Part shown: positions 1 through 8,357 of the stretch, piece after piece | How positions within the stretch are numbered: position 1 is the stretch's first letter | Layout: each line of letters opens with the position of its first letter | DNA from: Streptomyces sp. Root1304 | Lineage (GTDB): Bacteria; Actinomycetota; Actinomycetes; Streptomycetales; Streptomycetaceae | Length of the DNA: 64,000 bases | Assembly: GCF_001426405.1 (NCBI RefSeq) | Contig: NZ_LMEP01000022.1 | Coordinates: forward strand, 272,066 to 336,065 | Direction of reading: 5' to 3' | Notes under the pieces: generated by a model | Told to the model about the DNA's origin: nothing | Seen by the model: only the letters and a program-made list of their open reading frames with translations | Database searches by the model: none | Position numbers and translations under genes: made by a program

Positions 1-36
1 CGGTCCCGTCACGGCGTTTCCGCCGTGACGGGACCG
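1..36. terminator. Perfect 16-bp hairpin terminator
   Basis: Two perfect 16-base complementary arms (1-16 and 21-36) enclose a TTTC loop. It lies just past the stop of the minus-strand PfpI-family gene and so should end that transcript. Whether it also serves a plus-strand gene entering from the left cannot be seen. Confidence 0.8.
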
Positions 37-94
37 CCGCCGAAGGGAGCCCGCCGCCGAAGGGGGCCCCACCCCGCCTGGGTGTCGGTCGGGG

Positions 95-661
95 TCAGTC
101 CCGGTCTCCGTCGGCGTCGAGGATGTCGACGATCGCCGAAGCGAACGCGTCGATGTCCCCGGGCCTGCGGGAGGTGATGAGCGGATGGCGTCCGGTGGTG
201 TCCACGACGACCTCCCGGTCGAGCCAGGTGGCGCCCGCGTTCTCGAGGTCGGGGCGGAGCGAGGGGTACGACGTGAGGTCGCGGCCCCCGGCCAGCCCGC
301 TGTCCACGAGGAGCCAGGGTCCGTGACAGATGGCGGCGATCGGCTTGCCGGCCTCGGCGAAGGCCGAGAGGAGACGACGTGCGTCCGCGTCCGTCCGCAA
401 CCGGTCGGCGTTGACCGTGCCGCCGGGCACGACCACCACGGCGAACCCGTCCGCCGTCGCCTTCGCCATGGTCGTGTCCGGTGTGACGTCGGCTCCGGGC
501 CGGCGGTCCGAGACGAGGGTGTGGACGGCCTCGTCCTTCTGCGCGGCGACGGTGACATGGGCGCCGGCCTTCCGCAGTACGGAGGCCGGCCCGAGCAACT
601 CGTCCTGCTCCGTGCCGTAGTTCGTCGTGAGGATCAGTACGTTCTTGCCGTCGAGTGACAC
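95..661 (-). CDS. DJ-1/PfpI family type 1 glutamine amidotransferase-like protein
   Basis: Predicted cytoplasmic stress protein of the DJ-1/ThiJ/PfpI superfamily, whose members include deglycases, chaperones and peptidases. The nucleophile elbow AICHGPW places Cys112 next to His113, and an acidic residue sits in the early TEQDE stretch, giving the usual Cys-His-Glu arrangement. I start it at GTG 661, where GGGAGG lies five bases upstream. That gives 188 residues, the usual size for this family. An upstream GTG at 763 would add 34 charged, low-complexity residues. It follows the STAS gene on the same strand and may be co-transcribed with it. The family is clear; the substrate is unknown. Confidence 0.85.
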   Translation of the reverse strand: MSLDGKNVLILTTNYGTEQDELLGPASVLRKAGAHVTVAAQKDEAVHTLVSDRRPGADVTPDTTMAKATADGFAVVVVPGGTVNADRLRTDADARRLLSAFAEAGKPIAAICHGPWLLVDSGLAGGRDLTSYPSLRPDLENAGATWLDREVVVDTTGRHPLITSRRPGDIDAFASAIVDILDADGDRD

Positions 662-776
662 GGTGCCTCCCTGCCCCTGCCGGGCGTCGGGCTGTTTCGA
701 CCCGTCGCTCCTCGTTTCCCTGTCCTCGCTGCCACCCCGGGCGGCGTCGAGGGCCTCGGTCACGGTTTCGGCCGCC

Positions 777-1166
777 TCAGGGGGCGCTCCGGTCGAGCGC
801 CTCGTCCAGCGTCTCGTACACCTGGAAGATGGTGCGGACGCCGGTGACGTCGAACATCCGGTCCACCGGCGGGCGCAGCCCGGCGAGCTCCACCGTTCCC
901 CCGTCCTCCAGCGCCCGCAGGCGTGCCCGCAGCAGGGCGTTGAGGCCGGACGAGTCGCAGAACGCCAGAGCCGAGCAGTCGACGAGGACCCTCCCGGCTC
1001 CGACGTGTTCCTCCAGGGCCGCGCTCAGCGGGGGCATCGTGTCGCAATCGAGTTCGCCCGCGAGCGACAGGACGGCGGTGTCCGCGCCCGGCACGGATCG
1101 GACCTCGACCGTGAACCGGTCAGGCGTGGCCGTGCCCCTTCCGGACACCGGCTCTTCGTCCGCCAT
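777..1166 (-). CDS. STAS-domain anti-sigma factor antagonist
   Basis: Single STAS domain of 129 residues, of the type that binds a HATPase-type anti-sigma kinase and frees a sigma factor in partner-switching cascades. The strand-helix segment with DCSALAFCDSSGLNALL carries the serine pair (about residues 72-73) where such proteins are phosphorylated. ATG 1166 is used because the open frame further upstream (to 1322) encodes a basic segment foreign to the family. No kinase or phosphatase partner lies next to it, so which sigma factor it controls is unknown. Nearby stress-type genes and the sigma-B-like promoter at 1868 make a general stress role likely, by inference. Confidence 0.85.
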   Translation of the reverse strand: MADEEPVSGRGTATPDRFTVEVRSVPGADTAVLSLAGELDCDTMPPLSAALEEHVGAGRVLVDCSALAFCDSSGLNALLRARLRALEDGGTVELAGLRPPVDRMFDVTGVRTIFQVYETLDEALDRSAP

Positions 1167-1405
1167 GGGCGCACCAGCCTTCCAGGGCATTTTGCCATTT
1201 TTGCACCTTATCGGTTGTCCGCTCCTCCGCGCGGGCGCGAGCGGGACGGAACGTGTCGGGCTCGGCACGGTCCGGTACGAACGGGAGACGCCGTCACGCC
1301 GGGCCCCGAGTGAGTGGCGCACACATCGAGCGATGACGCGTACTCCCCGACGCTGTCGGTCCGCCGACGCTTCCGGGCCGTCCGGGCCTCACCCACGGTT
1401 CCGGG

Positions 1406-1561
1406 TCACCACCGGTACCAGCGGCCGCTGCCACTCCGCATGAAGAACCCCAGCACCCACAGCACGAGGAGGGCGATGGCCACCCACCACAGCACGTCGA
1501 CCGCGAAGCCCGCGCCGAAGAGAATCAGAATCACCAACAGGACGAGAAGCAGGGGAACCAT
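1406..1561 (-). CDS. Small hydrophobic membrane protein
   Basis: A 51-residue protein that is almost all hydrophobic: two predicted membrane segments (about residues 2-20 and 23-41) followed by a short basic, Trp/Tyr-containing tail. GGAGGTG lies six bases before the ATG, which supports a real gene inside a much longer meaningless open frame. Similar tiny hydrophobic proteins are common in Streptomyces next to stress genes, but no function is assigned. Both ends probably face the same side, with the basic tail in the cytoplasm. Confidence 0.65.
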   Translation of the reverse strand: MVPLLLVLLVILILFGAGFAVDVLWWVAIALLVLWVLGFFMRSGSGRWYRW

Positions 1562-1939
1562 GACGCCACCTCCGAATGCCACCGGGGGCCCTCGGGCCGT
1601 TCTTGCCGAGGCGGCCTCCGTTCCTGGCGGTTGCCCGTTCTCCACGGCGTCACACGTCCGTCGTGAGAGAGAGAGCGAAGATTGTCGTCTCCCCCGGTCG
1701 CCCGACGCTCGTCCGCCTGCCGCCCGGCGGGGCGGTCCGGGCATCCGAGGCAACGGACAACGCGGTCCGGGCGCTGCGGGGTTGAGAGCGACACGCCCCT
1801 GAAGGGCACGGGGACGGACGGCGGACGGGAACCGGAGCGGGAACTCCACCGGACCGGCGGCGCCGGTGATTGGACCCGAGATCGCCGGGTACGCGCGGAA
1901 TGGCACCGAATTGTTCGCGACACATGCAGGAGGCACGAC
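1562..1939. other. Divergent intergenic region with stress promoter
   Basis: The 378 bases between the small hydrophobic gene (minus) and the SRPBCC gene (plus) hold no convincing gene. The ribosome binding site of the minus gene is at its left end. The sigma-B-like promoter of the plus gene is described separately. CAGGAGG at 1926-1932 precedes the ATG at 1940. Confidence 0.6.
1868..1892 (+). promoter_or_regulatory. Sigma-B-type promoter (GNNT-N15-GGGTAC)
   Basis: GATT at 1868-1871, a 15-base spacer and GGGTAC at 1887-1892 match the Streptomyces sigma-B consensus GNNT-N14-16-GGGTAY exactly. The ATG of the SRPBCC gene is 48 bases downstream, a normal leader length. This predicts induction by osmotic or oxidative stress. 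Confidence 0.65.
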
Positions 1940-2563
1940 ATGAGCATGGTGAAGCAGACCATCGACGTGGACGTTCCCGTGCGGAACGCCTACAACCAGT
2001 GGACACAGTTCGAGGAGTTCCCGAGCTTCATGGAGGGCGTCGAGGACGTCACCCAGGTCGACGATCGACACTGCCACTGGCAGACCAGGATCGCGGGCGT
2101 CCGCCGCGAGTTCGACACGGAGATCGTCGACCAGCTGGCCGACGAGCGCATCTCGTGGCGGACCGTCGGCGGCGACGTGAAGCAGAAGGGCGTCGTCACC
2201 TTCCAGGGACTCGACGAAGGTCACACCCGGGTGAGTCTGGCGATGGACGTGGAGCCGGAAGGCATGGCCGAGAAGGCGGCCGACGCGCTCGGCATCCTGG
2301 ACCGGCGGGTCAAGGGTGACCTGAAGCGGTTCAAGGGCTTCATCGAGGAGCACGGTCACGAGACCGGCGCGTGGCGCGGTCGCGTGCAGCCCTCGGACAC
2401 CGCCGGCGGTCCGACCGGCGCCGTCTCGCCGACGCCGTCCGACGCGCCGGTCCGGGAGGCTCCGGGGGCGATGGGCACGCCCGGTCCGACGAGCACGTCT
2501 CCGGGAGCGCAGCAGCCCCGGCCGATGCCGCCCGGCAGCTCCGACGGCCCCCGCCCGAGCTGA
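1940..2563 (+). CDS. SRPBCC (cyclase/dehydrase-like, START-fold) protein
   Basis: The first ~145 residues form an SRPBCC/polyketide-cyclase-like domain: it opens with an alternating strand (VKQTIDVDVPV), then the helix pattern NAYNQWTQFEEFPSFMEGVE, and ends in a long amphipathic helix (KGDLKRFKGFIEE). The remaining ~60 residues are a Pro/Gly/Ser-rich disordered tail. Such stand-alone domains bind hydrophobic ligands or lipids; members near stress genes have no known reaction. ATG 1940 is chosen for the CAGGAGG seven bases before it. A sigma-B-type promoter precedes it and a hairpin follows it, so it is probably a single-gene transcript. Confidence 0.8.
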   Translation: MSMVKQTIDVDVPVRNAYNQWTQFEEFPSFMEGVEDVTQVDDRHCHWQTRIAGVRREFDTEIVDQLADERISWRTVGGDVKQKGVVTFQGLDEGHTRVSLAMDVEPEGMAEKAADALGILDRRVKGDLKRFKGFIEEHGHETGAWRGRVQPSDTAGGPTGAVSPTPSDAPVREAPGAMGTPGPTSTSPGAQQPRPMPPGSSDGPRPS

Positions 2564-2610
2564 CCACGGAACGAGCTCGACGGCCCTCGCCGCGCCGTCC
2601 ACGCAGCCTG

Positions 2611-2638
2611 CCGCCCGCTCCCGACAGGGGGCGGGCGG
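2611..2638. terminator. GC-rich hairpin terminator
   Basis: A 12-bp stem with one G-T pair and a GACA loop, 48 bases past the SRPBCC stop codon. It lacks a T tract, as is usual for Streptomyces terminators. Confidence 0.65.
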
Positions 2639-2759
2639 ACTGCGCTCCGCACCCGGTTCGTCGACATCGGTCTGCCGATGCGGTCGGCCGTCGGCTTCGA
2701 GGCGTCGAACGGCTGGACGCGCCCGAGAGCCCTTCCTCTGCGGCTTGTTGCGAGGGCGG

Positions 2760-3254
2760 TCAGCTCACGGAGTAGAAGCGGATGGTGACTTCGGAGTCGT
2801 CGCCGCGGGCGAGGCCGACGAAGACGGTGCGGGCGAGCCAGAGATGGGCGGGGGCGTCGGTGCGGAAGACGGGGGAGGTTCTGTAGTACACACCCGCCTC
2901 GGACACCTGAAGGGCGCCGTCGTGCTGGGCGGGGGCGGTGGGGTCGTCCTCGTGGTAGTAGCCGCGGTTGGTGATGTCGATGACGGCGCCGTCATCGGCT
3001 CGGAGGAGGTACCGGGCGTCGAGCTGGTAGACCCCGCTGCGCCGGTCGCACCAGTCGCCGCCGCCGGACAGGACGGTGCCGCGCAGGCGGGGACCCTCGA
3101 CCGTGCCGCCGGTGATGGGGACGTACTCGGTGACTTCGCCGGCACCGTGCCCGATGTGCAGGGAGGGAGCGAGGAAGACACGGACCTCGAAGGCGAAGTC
3201 CAGGGCGGGGGTGAAACCGGACCCGACGAGGGTCTGCGACTCTGGGGCGATCAC
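2760..3254 (-). CDS. DUF3237 domain protein
   Basis: A 164-residue predicted cytoplasmic protein built mostly of beta strands. The family pattern is visible in GHGAGEVTEYVPITGGTVEG near the start, in DARYLLRADDGAVIDITNRG in the middle, and in a C-terminal segment ending LWLARTVFVGLARGDDSEV. GTG 3254 is preceded by CGGAG at a suitable distance, and the frame further upstream codes for nothing family-like. The function of DUF3237 is unknown; some members sit near aromatic or ring-metabolising genes, but nothing of that kind is adjacent here. It is divergent from the small membrane protein at 3490. Confidence 0.75.
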   Translation of the reverse strand: MIAPESQTLVGSGFTPALDFAFEVRVFLAPSLHIGHGAGEVTEYVPITGGTVEGPRLRGTVLSGGGDWCDRRSGVYQLDARYLLRADDGAVIDITNRGYYHEDDPTAPAQHDGALQVSEAGVYYRTSPVFRTDAPAHLWLARTVFVGLARGDDSEVTIRFYSVS

Positions 3255-3323
3255 GGCACTCCGTAGGGCTGCGGGGCTGGCATGGACGCAACGGCAGATC
3301 CTAGGCAGGCCACGCCAAGCCGG

Positions 3324-3339
3324 GTCAACGGTGTTGACA
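3324..3339 (+). promoter_or_regulatory. Inverted repeat over a TTGACA -35 element
   Basis: GTCAAC-GGT-GTTGAC is a perfect 6-3-6 inverted repeat (3324-3338) that overlaps a consensus -35 hexamer TTGACA (3334-3339). A weak -10 (TCTACC) lies 17 bases further on. The layout suits repression by a dimeric regulator. It would drive the gene at 3490 with a long leader. The regulator is not evident nearby. Confidence 0.4.
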
Positions 3340-3489
3340 TAGCGCGCCGCCACACCTCTACCGCACAGCGCCGACCGACCACCCAGGACAGAACCCCCGG
3401 ACCTCACCACTCCGTCCCCACCCTCACGCCGAAGGAGCGGAACGCAGTCGTCTGCCCTCGTCGTCCCAGAGGAAAAGGCAAAATGGATC

Positions 3490-4008
3490 ATGGACGCTGG
3501 ACTTGCCGCGCTGCTCGGCGCCGCCGTGGGTTCTTTGGCCACCATCGGCGCGGCGATGGTGACCGGGCGCGCTACCGCACGCTCGCAGTTCCGCCAGTCG
3601 CGCAGGCAGCACCGCAGGGACGCCTACGTGAACTACCTCGACGCACTTCACAATCGCGACGTCGCCATGGACGCGGTGCTGGACGCGCTCCGGCCAGAGA
3701 CTCCCGACCTGCGGGACGTGGACGAGAAGGTCCACCGTTTCGTCGCGCTGGCGCGAAACGTCCATCGTGCCGTTGAAGTCGTCAGTCTCGAAGGCCCGCC
3801 TTCGATCGTGGAAGCGGCCGACCGTGTGGCTCACACATCCGGCGACCTCTCCACCGTGATGCGGCGGATGGTGAAGGACGCCCACTCCGGAGACTCCTCC
3901 CGGAAGGCGGAGGACACCGCTCTCGCCGCCGAGCGGGAACACGCCCTCTACCAGGCCGTGAAGGGCTTCCGCACGGCAGCCGGTGATGTCCTCGGCCGTA
4001 CGAACTGA
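3490..4008 (+). CDS. Small membrane-anchored protein of unknown function
   Basis: A 172-residue protein with one N-terminal membrane segment (about residues 4-25, small residues and glycine rich). An Arg-rich stretch (residues 27-42) should keep the rest in the cytoplasm. The remainder is helical and highly charged, with possible coiled-coil stretches around residues 45-75 and 130-150. This shape is common among Streptomyces hypothetical proteins that carry a short anchor and a helical bundle. I do not recognise a family with a known job. The gene is divergent from the DUF3237 gene and convergent with the acyltransferase gene. Confidence 0.65.
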   Translation: MDAGLAALLGAAVGSLATIGAAMVTGRATARSQFRQSRRQHRRDAYVNYLDALHNRDVAMDAVLDALRPETPDLRDVDEKVHRFVALARNVHRAVEVVSLEGPPSIVEAADRVAHTSGDLSTVMRRMVKDAHSGDSSRKAEDTALAAEREHALYQAVKGFRTAAGDVLGRTN

Positions 4009-4147
4009 CCACTCCGCCCTCGCACCACCAGGGCCTCACCCGCACGACCGCCCTCAGCCGCACCTTCCGCGCCGCCGTCGACATCACCCTCCCGCGACCA
4101 CCGCGCCGACACCCTCACTCGTACCGACGCGACCTGACGGCCACGCG

Positions 4148-5407
4148 TCAGGCGCCGGCCCTGCGCCTGCCCCGCACCCGGCGCGGGTACGGGAAGAGCC
4201 GCGGCGAGCGCTTCGCGGCCACGTCCTCGACCCAGCCGAAGGTCAGCACCAGCAGTCCGATCAGCGGGATCGCCACCAGCAGCGGGAACCACTGGCTGGT
4301 CAGCAGCCACTGGAAGTGCTCGTAGAAGAAGCCGACGGACCAGAGGGGGTCGATCAGCGGGATCGCGGCCACCAGCGCGGTCTCGTGCCAGAGGTAGACG
4401 CTGACAGCGCGTGAGTTGAGCAGACTGATCAGGCCGTTCCAGCGCTCCAGCGGCCGGGGCCACTCCTCCCAGGAGGGACTGACGTGGAGCAGGATGGCGA
4501 CGAAGCCGAAGGACCACAGGGCCTGGGCTATCGGCCAGCTCTCGATGTCGGTGGGCACGGTCGGATCGACCGGCCGGGTCTGCAGGTACCACCAGCCGGC
4601 CACCATGATCAACGGTGCGACGGACGGCACGACGTACTGCGGGATCTTCTTGAGCAGGCCCTCCTGGTGGGCCATGCCGAGGATCCAGCAGGAGCCGAAG
4701 GTGGCGAAGTCGCTGACGGTCTCCCAGACGCGGCTGTAGATGAACTCCTGGTCGATGAGGAACGTGTTCATGACGATCGCCAGCGCGATCGGCACGAACA
4801 GCGTCACCACCGGCATCTTCCGCAGCGCCCACAGCATCAACGGCGACAGCAGGACGAACCAGAGGTACGCGCGGAGGTACCAGAGCGGGACGATGACCTG
4901 TGTCGCCCAACCCTGCCCCACGAGATGGTCGAAACCGTTCAGCGACTCGGCGTACGGCGGAGTGCTCAGCGGCACGATCCAGAACAGCAGCTTGCCCCAC
5001 CACCAGTCCGGGTGCCCCTCGGCGTCGGGCCCTCCGCCGTCGAGGACCTGGGCGGTGACCATGATCGCGCCGAACAGCCACATCGGCGGCAGCAGCCGGC
5101 GCAGACGGCTCCGGATGACGCCCAGGGCGGGACGGCTGAGGGAGCGCGCCATCAGCGAGCCGGCCAGCGCGAACATCACACCCATCGACGGGAAGACGAT
5201 GGGCAGCCAGAACCAGCCGAAGTTGTGGTAGAGCACGACACGGACCAGCGCCAGCGCGCGCAGCATGTCGAGGTAGCGGTCCCGGCCGCCCTTGCGCGGG
5301 GACGGTGCCGACGGCTCCGGCTCCGGCTGGGACTCCCGTCGCAGAGCGGCGGGGATCCTCAGACGGACGGTGTCCTGGGATCCTCCGAACTCGAAGGATG
5401 CGGTCAT
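4148..5407 (-). CDS. Membrane acyltransferase (acyltransferase 3 family), MatA-like
   Basis: A 419-residue integral membrane acyltransferase of the OafA/NodX type, expected to transfer acyl groups to extracellular polysaccharide. The signature DMLRALALVRVVLYH (about residues 47-61, with the likely catalytic His) is followed by RLRRLLPP. Some ten hydrophobic segments run to the basic C-terminus. Its ATG lies two bases past the stop of the deacetylase/glycosyltransferase gene, so the two are translationally linked. The pair resembles the Streptomyces matAB locus for poly-beta-1,6-GlcNAc and hyphal aggregation. That assignment is from memory of domain layout and is not certain. Confidence 0.75.
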   Translation of the reverse strand: MTASFEFGGSQDTVRLRIPAALRRESQPEPEPSAPSPRKGGRDRYLDMLRALALVRVVLYHNFGWFWLPIVFPSMGVMFALAGSLMARSLSRPALGVIRSRLRRLLPPMWLFGAIMVTAQVLDGGGPDAEGHPDWWWGKLLFWIVPLSTPPYAESLNGFDHLVGQGWATQVIVPLWYLRAYLWFVLLSPLMLWALRKMPVVTLFVPIALAIVMNTFLIDQEFIYSRVWETVSDFATFGSCWILGMAHQEGLLKKIPQYVVPSVAPLIMVAGWWYLQTRPVDPTVPTDIESWPIAQALWSFGFVAILLHVSPSWEEWPRPLERWNGLISLLNSRAVSVYLWHETALVAAIPLIDPLWSVGFFYEHFQWLLTSQWFPLLVAIPLIGLLVLTFGWVEDVAAKRSPRLFPYPRRVRGRRRAGA

Positions 5408-5409
5408 GG

Positions 5410-7560
5410 TCAGGCCTCCACCGGTGCCGCGACCTCGCCGGTGCGCCGGAGCTTCTGCCAGCGCAGTCGGCCACCGGTCAGCGCCGTGATCGTGGACTGC
5501 AACAGGACGATGTACATCAGCTGCCGGTAGACCACTTGCTGGATCGGCAGGCTGATCAGATGCAGGGGCTTCTCGCCGTCGAGCCGGAAGGCGTACCAGG
5601 ACAGCGCGGCCTGGAGCAGGATGAAGCCGCCCCAGCTGGCAAGGGTGATCGGGGCGTCCGCGAAGAGCACGCCGTACAGCAGGAACAGGTCGACCAGCGG
5701 CGCAAGCAGCGGAGCCACCACGCCGAACATCACGACAAGCGGCAGCCCGATCCGGCCGAAGCGCCCGGCCGGGCCGCGCGCGATCACGGCGCGGCGGTGC
5801 TTCCACATCGCCTGCATGGAGCCGTAGCTCCAGCGGTACCGCTGCGACCAGAGCTGCTGGATGCTGGCGGGGGCCTCGGTCCAGGCGCGGGCGCGCTCGG
5901 CGTAGACGATCCGCCAGCCGTCGCCGAGCACCGCCATGGTGATGTCGGTGTCCTCGGCAAGGGTGTCGTCGCTCATCCCGCCGACCCGCCGCAGGGCCTC
6001 CTTGCGGAAGGCGCCGACCGCGCCGGGGATGGTCGGGATGACGTTGAGCATGTCGTACATCCGGCGGTCCAGATTGTGGCCGAGGACGTACTCGATGTGC
6101 TGCCAGGCGCCGATCAGGCTGTCGCGGTTGCCGACCTTCGCGTTGCCCGCGACCGCGCCGATCCCCCGGTCGCCGAACGGCTGGACCAGCTCGCGCACGG
6201 TGGACGGCTCGAAGACGGTGTCGCCGTCCATCATCACGATGATCTCGTGCGACGCGGCCGCGATGCCGGTGTTGAGCGCGCTGGACTTGCCGCCGTTGGG
6301 CTTGCGGATCAGCCGGACGAACGGCAGACGCATCTCCTCGACGATGTCCGCGGTGCCGTCCGTCGAGCCGTCGTCGATGACGATGACCTCGATCGGGTAG
6401 TCGCTGGCGGCGAGGGAGTTCAGGGTGTTCGCGATGCACTCGCGCTCGTTGTAGGCCGGGACGAGGACGGTGACCGGCTCGGTGACGGGCGGTCCCCACG
6501 CGTCCCGCCGCCGGGAACGCCGGGCGTGGAGCGGCGCGAGTACGAGCATCAGCGCGAACCGGCCGAAGTTGAGGAAGCCGACGACGGCCAGCAGGGCGAC
6601 CAGCACCGGCAGGGTGAGCACGGCGGCCTGGGTGGCCCAGATGAAACACTTGCCCGCCCACAGCTGGTATCCGTGCACCGGCACCGTGGCGCTGGTGGCG
6701 CCGATCGCCTCGGAGATGGTGGCGAAGCGGTACCCCTCGCCCTGCAGCTTCACGATGATCTGCTCGAGCGCGGCGAGGGTCTCGGTACGGTCGCCGCCCG
6801 CGTCGTGCAGCAGGATCAGTTCGCCCGCACCGGGCTTGCGCGGCATCGCCGCCTTGACGATCTCGTCGACGCCGGGGCGCTTCCAGTCGTCGGTGTCGCG
6901 GTCGATGAAGGCGGTGAGGTAGCCGTGGGCGCCCACGTACTTGATCACCGGGTAGTTCCAGTCGTCGAGCGCCGACGCGTCGGAGGAGTACGGCGGTCGG
7001 AACAGCGCGCTGTGGACGCCCGCGACGCCGGCCAGCGCCAGCTGCGTCTGTGCCAGTTCCCAGCTGATCCTGGTCTTCGACTGGTACGCGAGATCGGGGT
7101 GGGTGAAGGTGTGCACGCCGATCTCGTGTCCGCCCGCGACGATCTGCCGGATCAGCTCCGGGTGCCGCGTGGTCATCGCGCCGGTCACGAAGAAGTCCGC
7201 GCGGACGTCGTGGGCCGCGAGCACGTCCAGGATCTTCGGGGTCCACTCCGGCGAGGGGCCGTCGTCGAAGCTGAGGACCACGGTGTGGTCGGGGATCCGA
7301 TAGCTCACCGGGCGCTCGTTCTTGCTGCCGCGCGCGTCGATGAGCGGGCCGCCCTTGAGCAGGTTCTCCGGCACGGTCGTCTTGTCGACCGAGGTCGCGA
7401 TCCGGGTGTCGTGGAAGGCCTCGTTGGTGGCGAGGCCGCGCAGGACGAGAAGCGCGAGCAGGCAGGCCAGCAGGGACAGCGGCATGAAGAAGCGCAGCGG
7501 TGGCGCAGCCAGTCGGCGCGGTCTCAGCAGGGACTGCCGGCGACGCTGGTGGCGGGACAA
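5410..7560 (-). CDS. Bifunctional polysaccharide deacetylase / GT2 glycosyltransferase, MatB-like
   Basis: A 716-residue membrane protein that should both polymerise and de-N-acetylate a surface glycan. After a basic N-terminus and one membrane segment, a NodB deacetylase domain follows (about 85-300) with SFDDGPS and a metal-binding H-x3-H in GVHTFTHP. Next come a membrane segment and a processive GT2 domain (about 350-600): VPAYNE, DDGSTDGT, MMDGDTVF, AEDTDI and QRYRW. C-terminal membrane helices follow. I prefer TTG 7560 because AGGAG lies six bases upstream; a GTG at 7644 has no clear ribosome site. Fused deacetylase plus GT2 is the layout of Streptomyces MatB; chitin- or hyaluronan-like synthases are the alternative. 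Confidence 0.85.
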   Translation of the reverse strand: MSRHQRRRQSLLRPRRLAAPPLRFFMPLSLLACLLALLVLRGLATNEAFHDTRIATSVDKTTVPENLLKGGPLIDARGSKNERPVSYRIPDHTVVLSFDDGPSPEWTPKILDVLAAHDVRADFFVTGAMTTRHPELIRQIVAGGHEIGVHTFTHPDLAYQSKTRISWELAQTQLALAGVAGVHSALFRPPYSSDASALDDWNYPVIKYVGAHGYLTAFIDRDTDDWKRPGVDEIVKAAMPRKPGAGELILLHDAGGDRTETLAALEQIIVKLQGEGYRFATISEAIGATSATVPVHGYQLWAGKCFIWATQAAVLTLPVLVALLAVVGFLNFGRFALMLVLAPLHARRSRRRDAWGPPVTEPVTVLVPAYNERECIANTLNSLAASDYPIEVIVIDDGSTDGTADIVEEMRLPFVRLIRKPNGGKSSALNTGIAAASHEIIVMMDGDTVFEPSTVRELVQPFGDRGIGAVAGNAKVGNRDSLIGAWQHIEYVLGHNLDRRMYDMLNVIPTIPGAVGAFRKEALRRVGGMSDDTLAEDTDITMAVLGDGWRIVYAERARAWTEAPASIQQLWSQRYRWSYGSMQAMWKHRRAVIARGPAGRFGRIGLPLVVMFGVVAPLLAPLVDLFLLYGVLFADAPITLASWGGFILLQAALSWYAFRLDGEKPLHLISLPIQQVVYRQLMYIVLLQSTITALTGGRLRWQKLRRTGEVAAPVEA

Positions 7561-7775
7561 GGGCGCTCCTGGAGATGGGTGGTGCGGACGATCAGGCACG
7601 CTCGGGCGGCCCGTCGGCGTCGCTCCGGGCGGCACGATGACCACGTCATGTCAGGGAATGTCATGACATTCGGGGTGGTCGCCACACTCCTCGGGTGAGG
7701 TGTCGCCGACCGCGCCCTTCGGGGGTGTCCTGCCTGCCGGAACCCGCGAGCGCGGCCCGACCGGCGAGACGTCCC

Positions 7776-8063
7776 CTAGCGCAAGGAGGGCAGCAAGGGC
7801 CCCTTGGCGGGCAGGTACGAGGGCTTCGGCGGTATCCCCATGGCCGGGGCGTCGGACTGCATGCCGATGAGGCTGCCGGCCATGGCGGCCGCCAGGACCG
7901 CGCCGACCACGGAGACCGGCCAGCCGAAGCGCCGCAGATGACGGCTGCGCAGACCCGACTGGTCGACGAAGACCGGTGCAGGCTCCTCCTGACGTGATTC
8001 GGCCAGTCCGGGCTGTGCCGAGTGGACCGATCCGCGCCCGGGGTATGTGGCGGAGTGGCGCAT
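7776..8063 (-). CDS. Small single-span membrane protein
   Basis: A 95-residue protein with a polar N-terminal half, one membrane segment (VSVVGAVLAAAMAGSLIGM, about residues 50-68) and a Pro-rich tail ending in LPSLR. I place the start at ATG 8063; an ATG at 8165 is possible. It reads toward the synthase/acyltransferase pair with about 215 bases between, so it may belong to the same transcription unit. The family is not recognised. By analogy with other exopolysaccharide synthases, an accessory role is possible but unsupported by motif. Confidence 0.5.
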   Translation of the reverse strand: MRHSATYPGRGSVHSAQPGLAESRQEEPAPVFVDQSGLRSRHLRRFGWPVSVVGAVLAAAMAGSLIGMQSDAPAMGIPPKPSYLPAKGPLLPSLR

Positions 8064-8357
8064 GACTTGTGGCCTTTTTGTGCAGGGTGTGGGGACCGCT
8101 GAAGCGTAGAGCGGACGGTAGCGCATGGCCTGAATCGATTGGCGTGTGATGTACGCATTTGGCATGCCCTGATCGGGTGCCGTAACCGGATCGGTATGTC
8201 GACGGGCGCCTCCCGGCCCTTGGGTGACCGGGTCGCGAACACGCGGCGGGATGACTTGAATCCTTCGCTAGGATGACCGCTCGATTCATGCGATCAGCGA
8301 TTGATCCGCATGCAACGGGCGTGTCCAGTCACCGCCTCTACGCCCCAAGGAGCCAGT
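8064..8357. promoter_or_regulatory. Divergent promoter region of surface-glycan genes
   Basis: The 294 bases separate the minus-strand membrane protein from the plus-strand GH16-like lipoprotein gene and must hold promoters for both. Base composition drops in AT-richer patches near 8050-8090 and 8110-8290. I could not name -35/-10 pairs with confidence. AAGGAG at 8347-8352 is the ribosome site for the GTG at 8358. Confidence 0.4.

Noticed and set aside
1567..2602. Long upstream extension of the small hydrophobic protein to 398 residues
   Set aside because: The frame runs antisense through the SRPBCC gene. A strong GGAGGTG ribosome site marks the short start instead.
5305..7698. 797-residue open frame on the plus strand opposite the deacetylase/glycosyltransferase gene
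   Set aside because: It is an antisense shadow produced by the GC-rich third codon position. Its translation is charged, repetitive and without domain motifs, while the minus strand has clear NodB and GT2 motifs.
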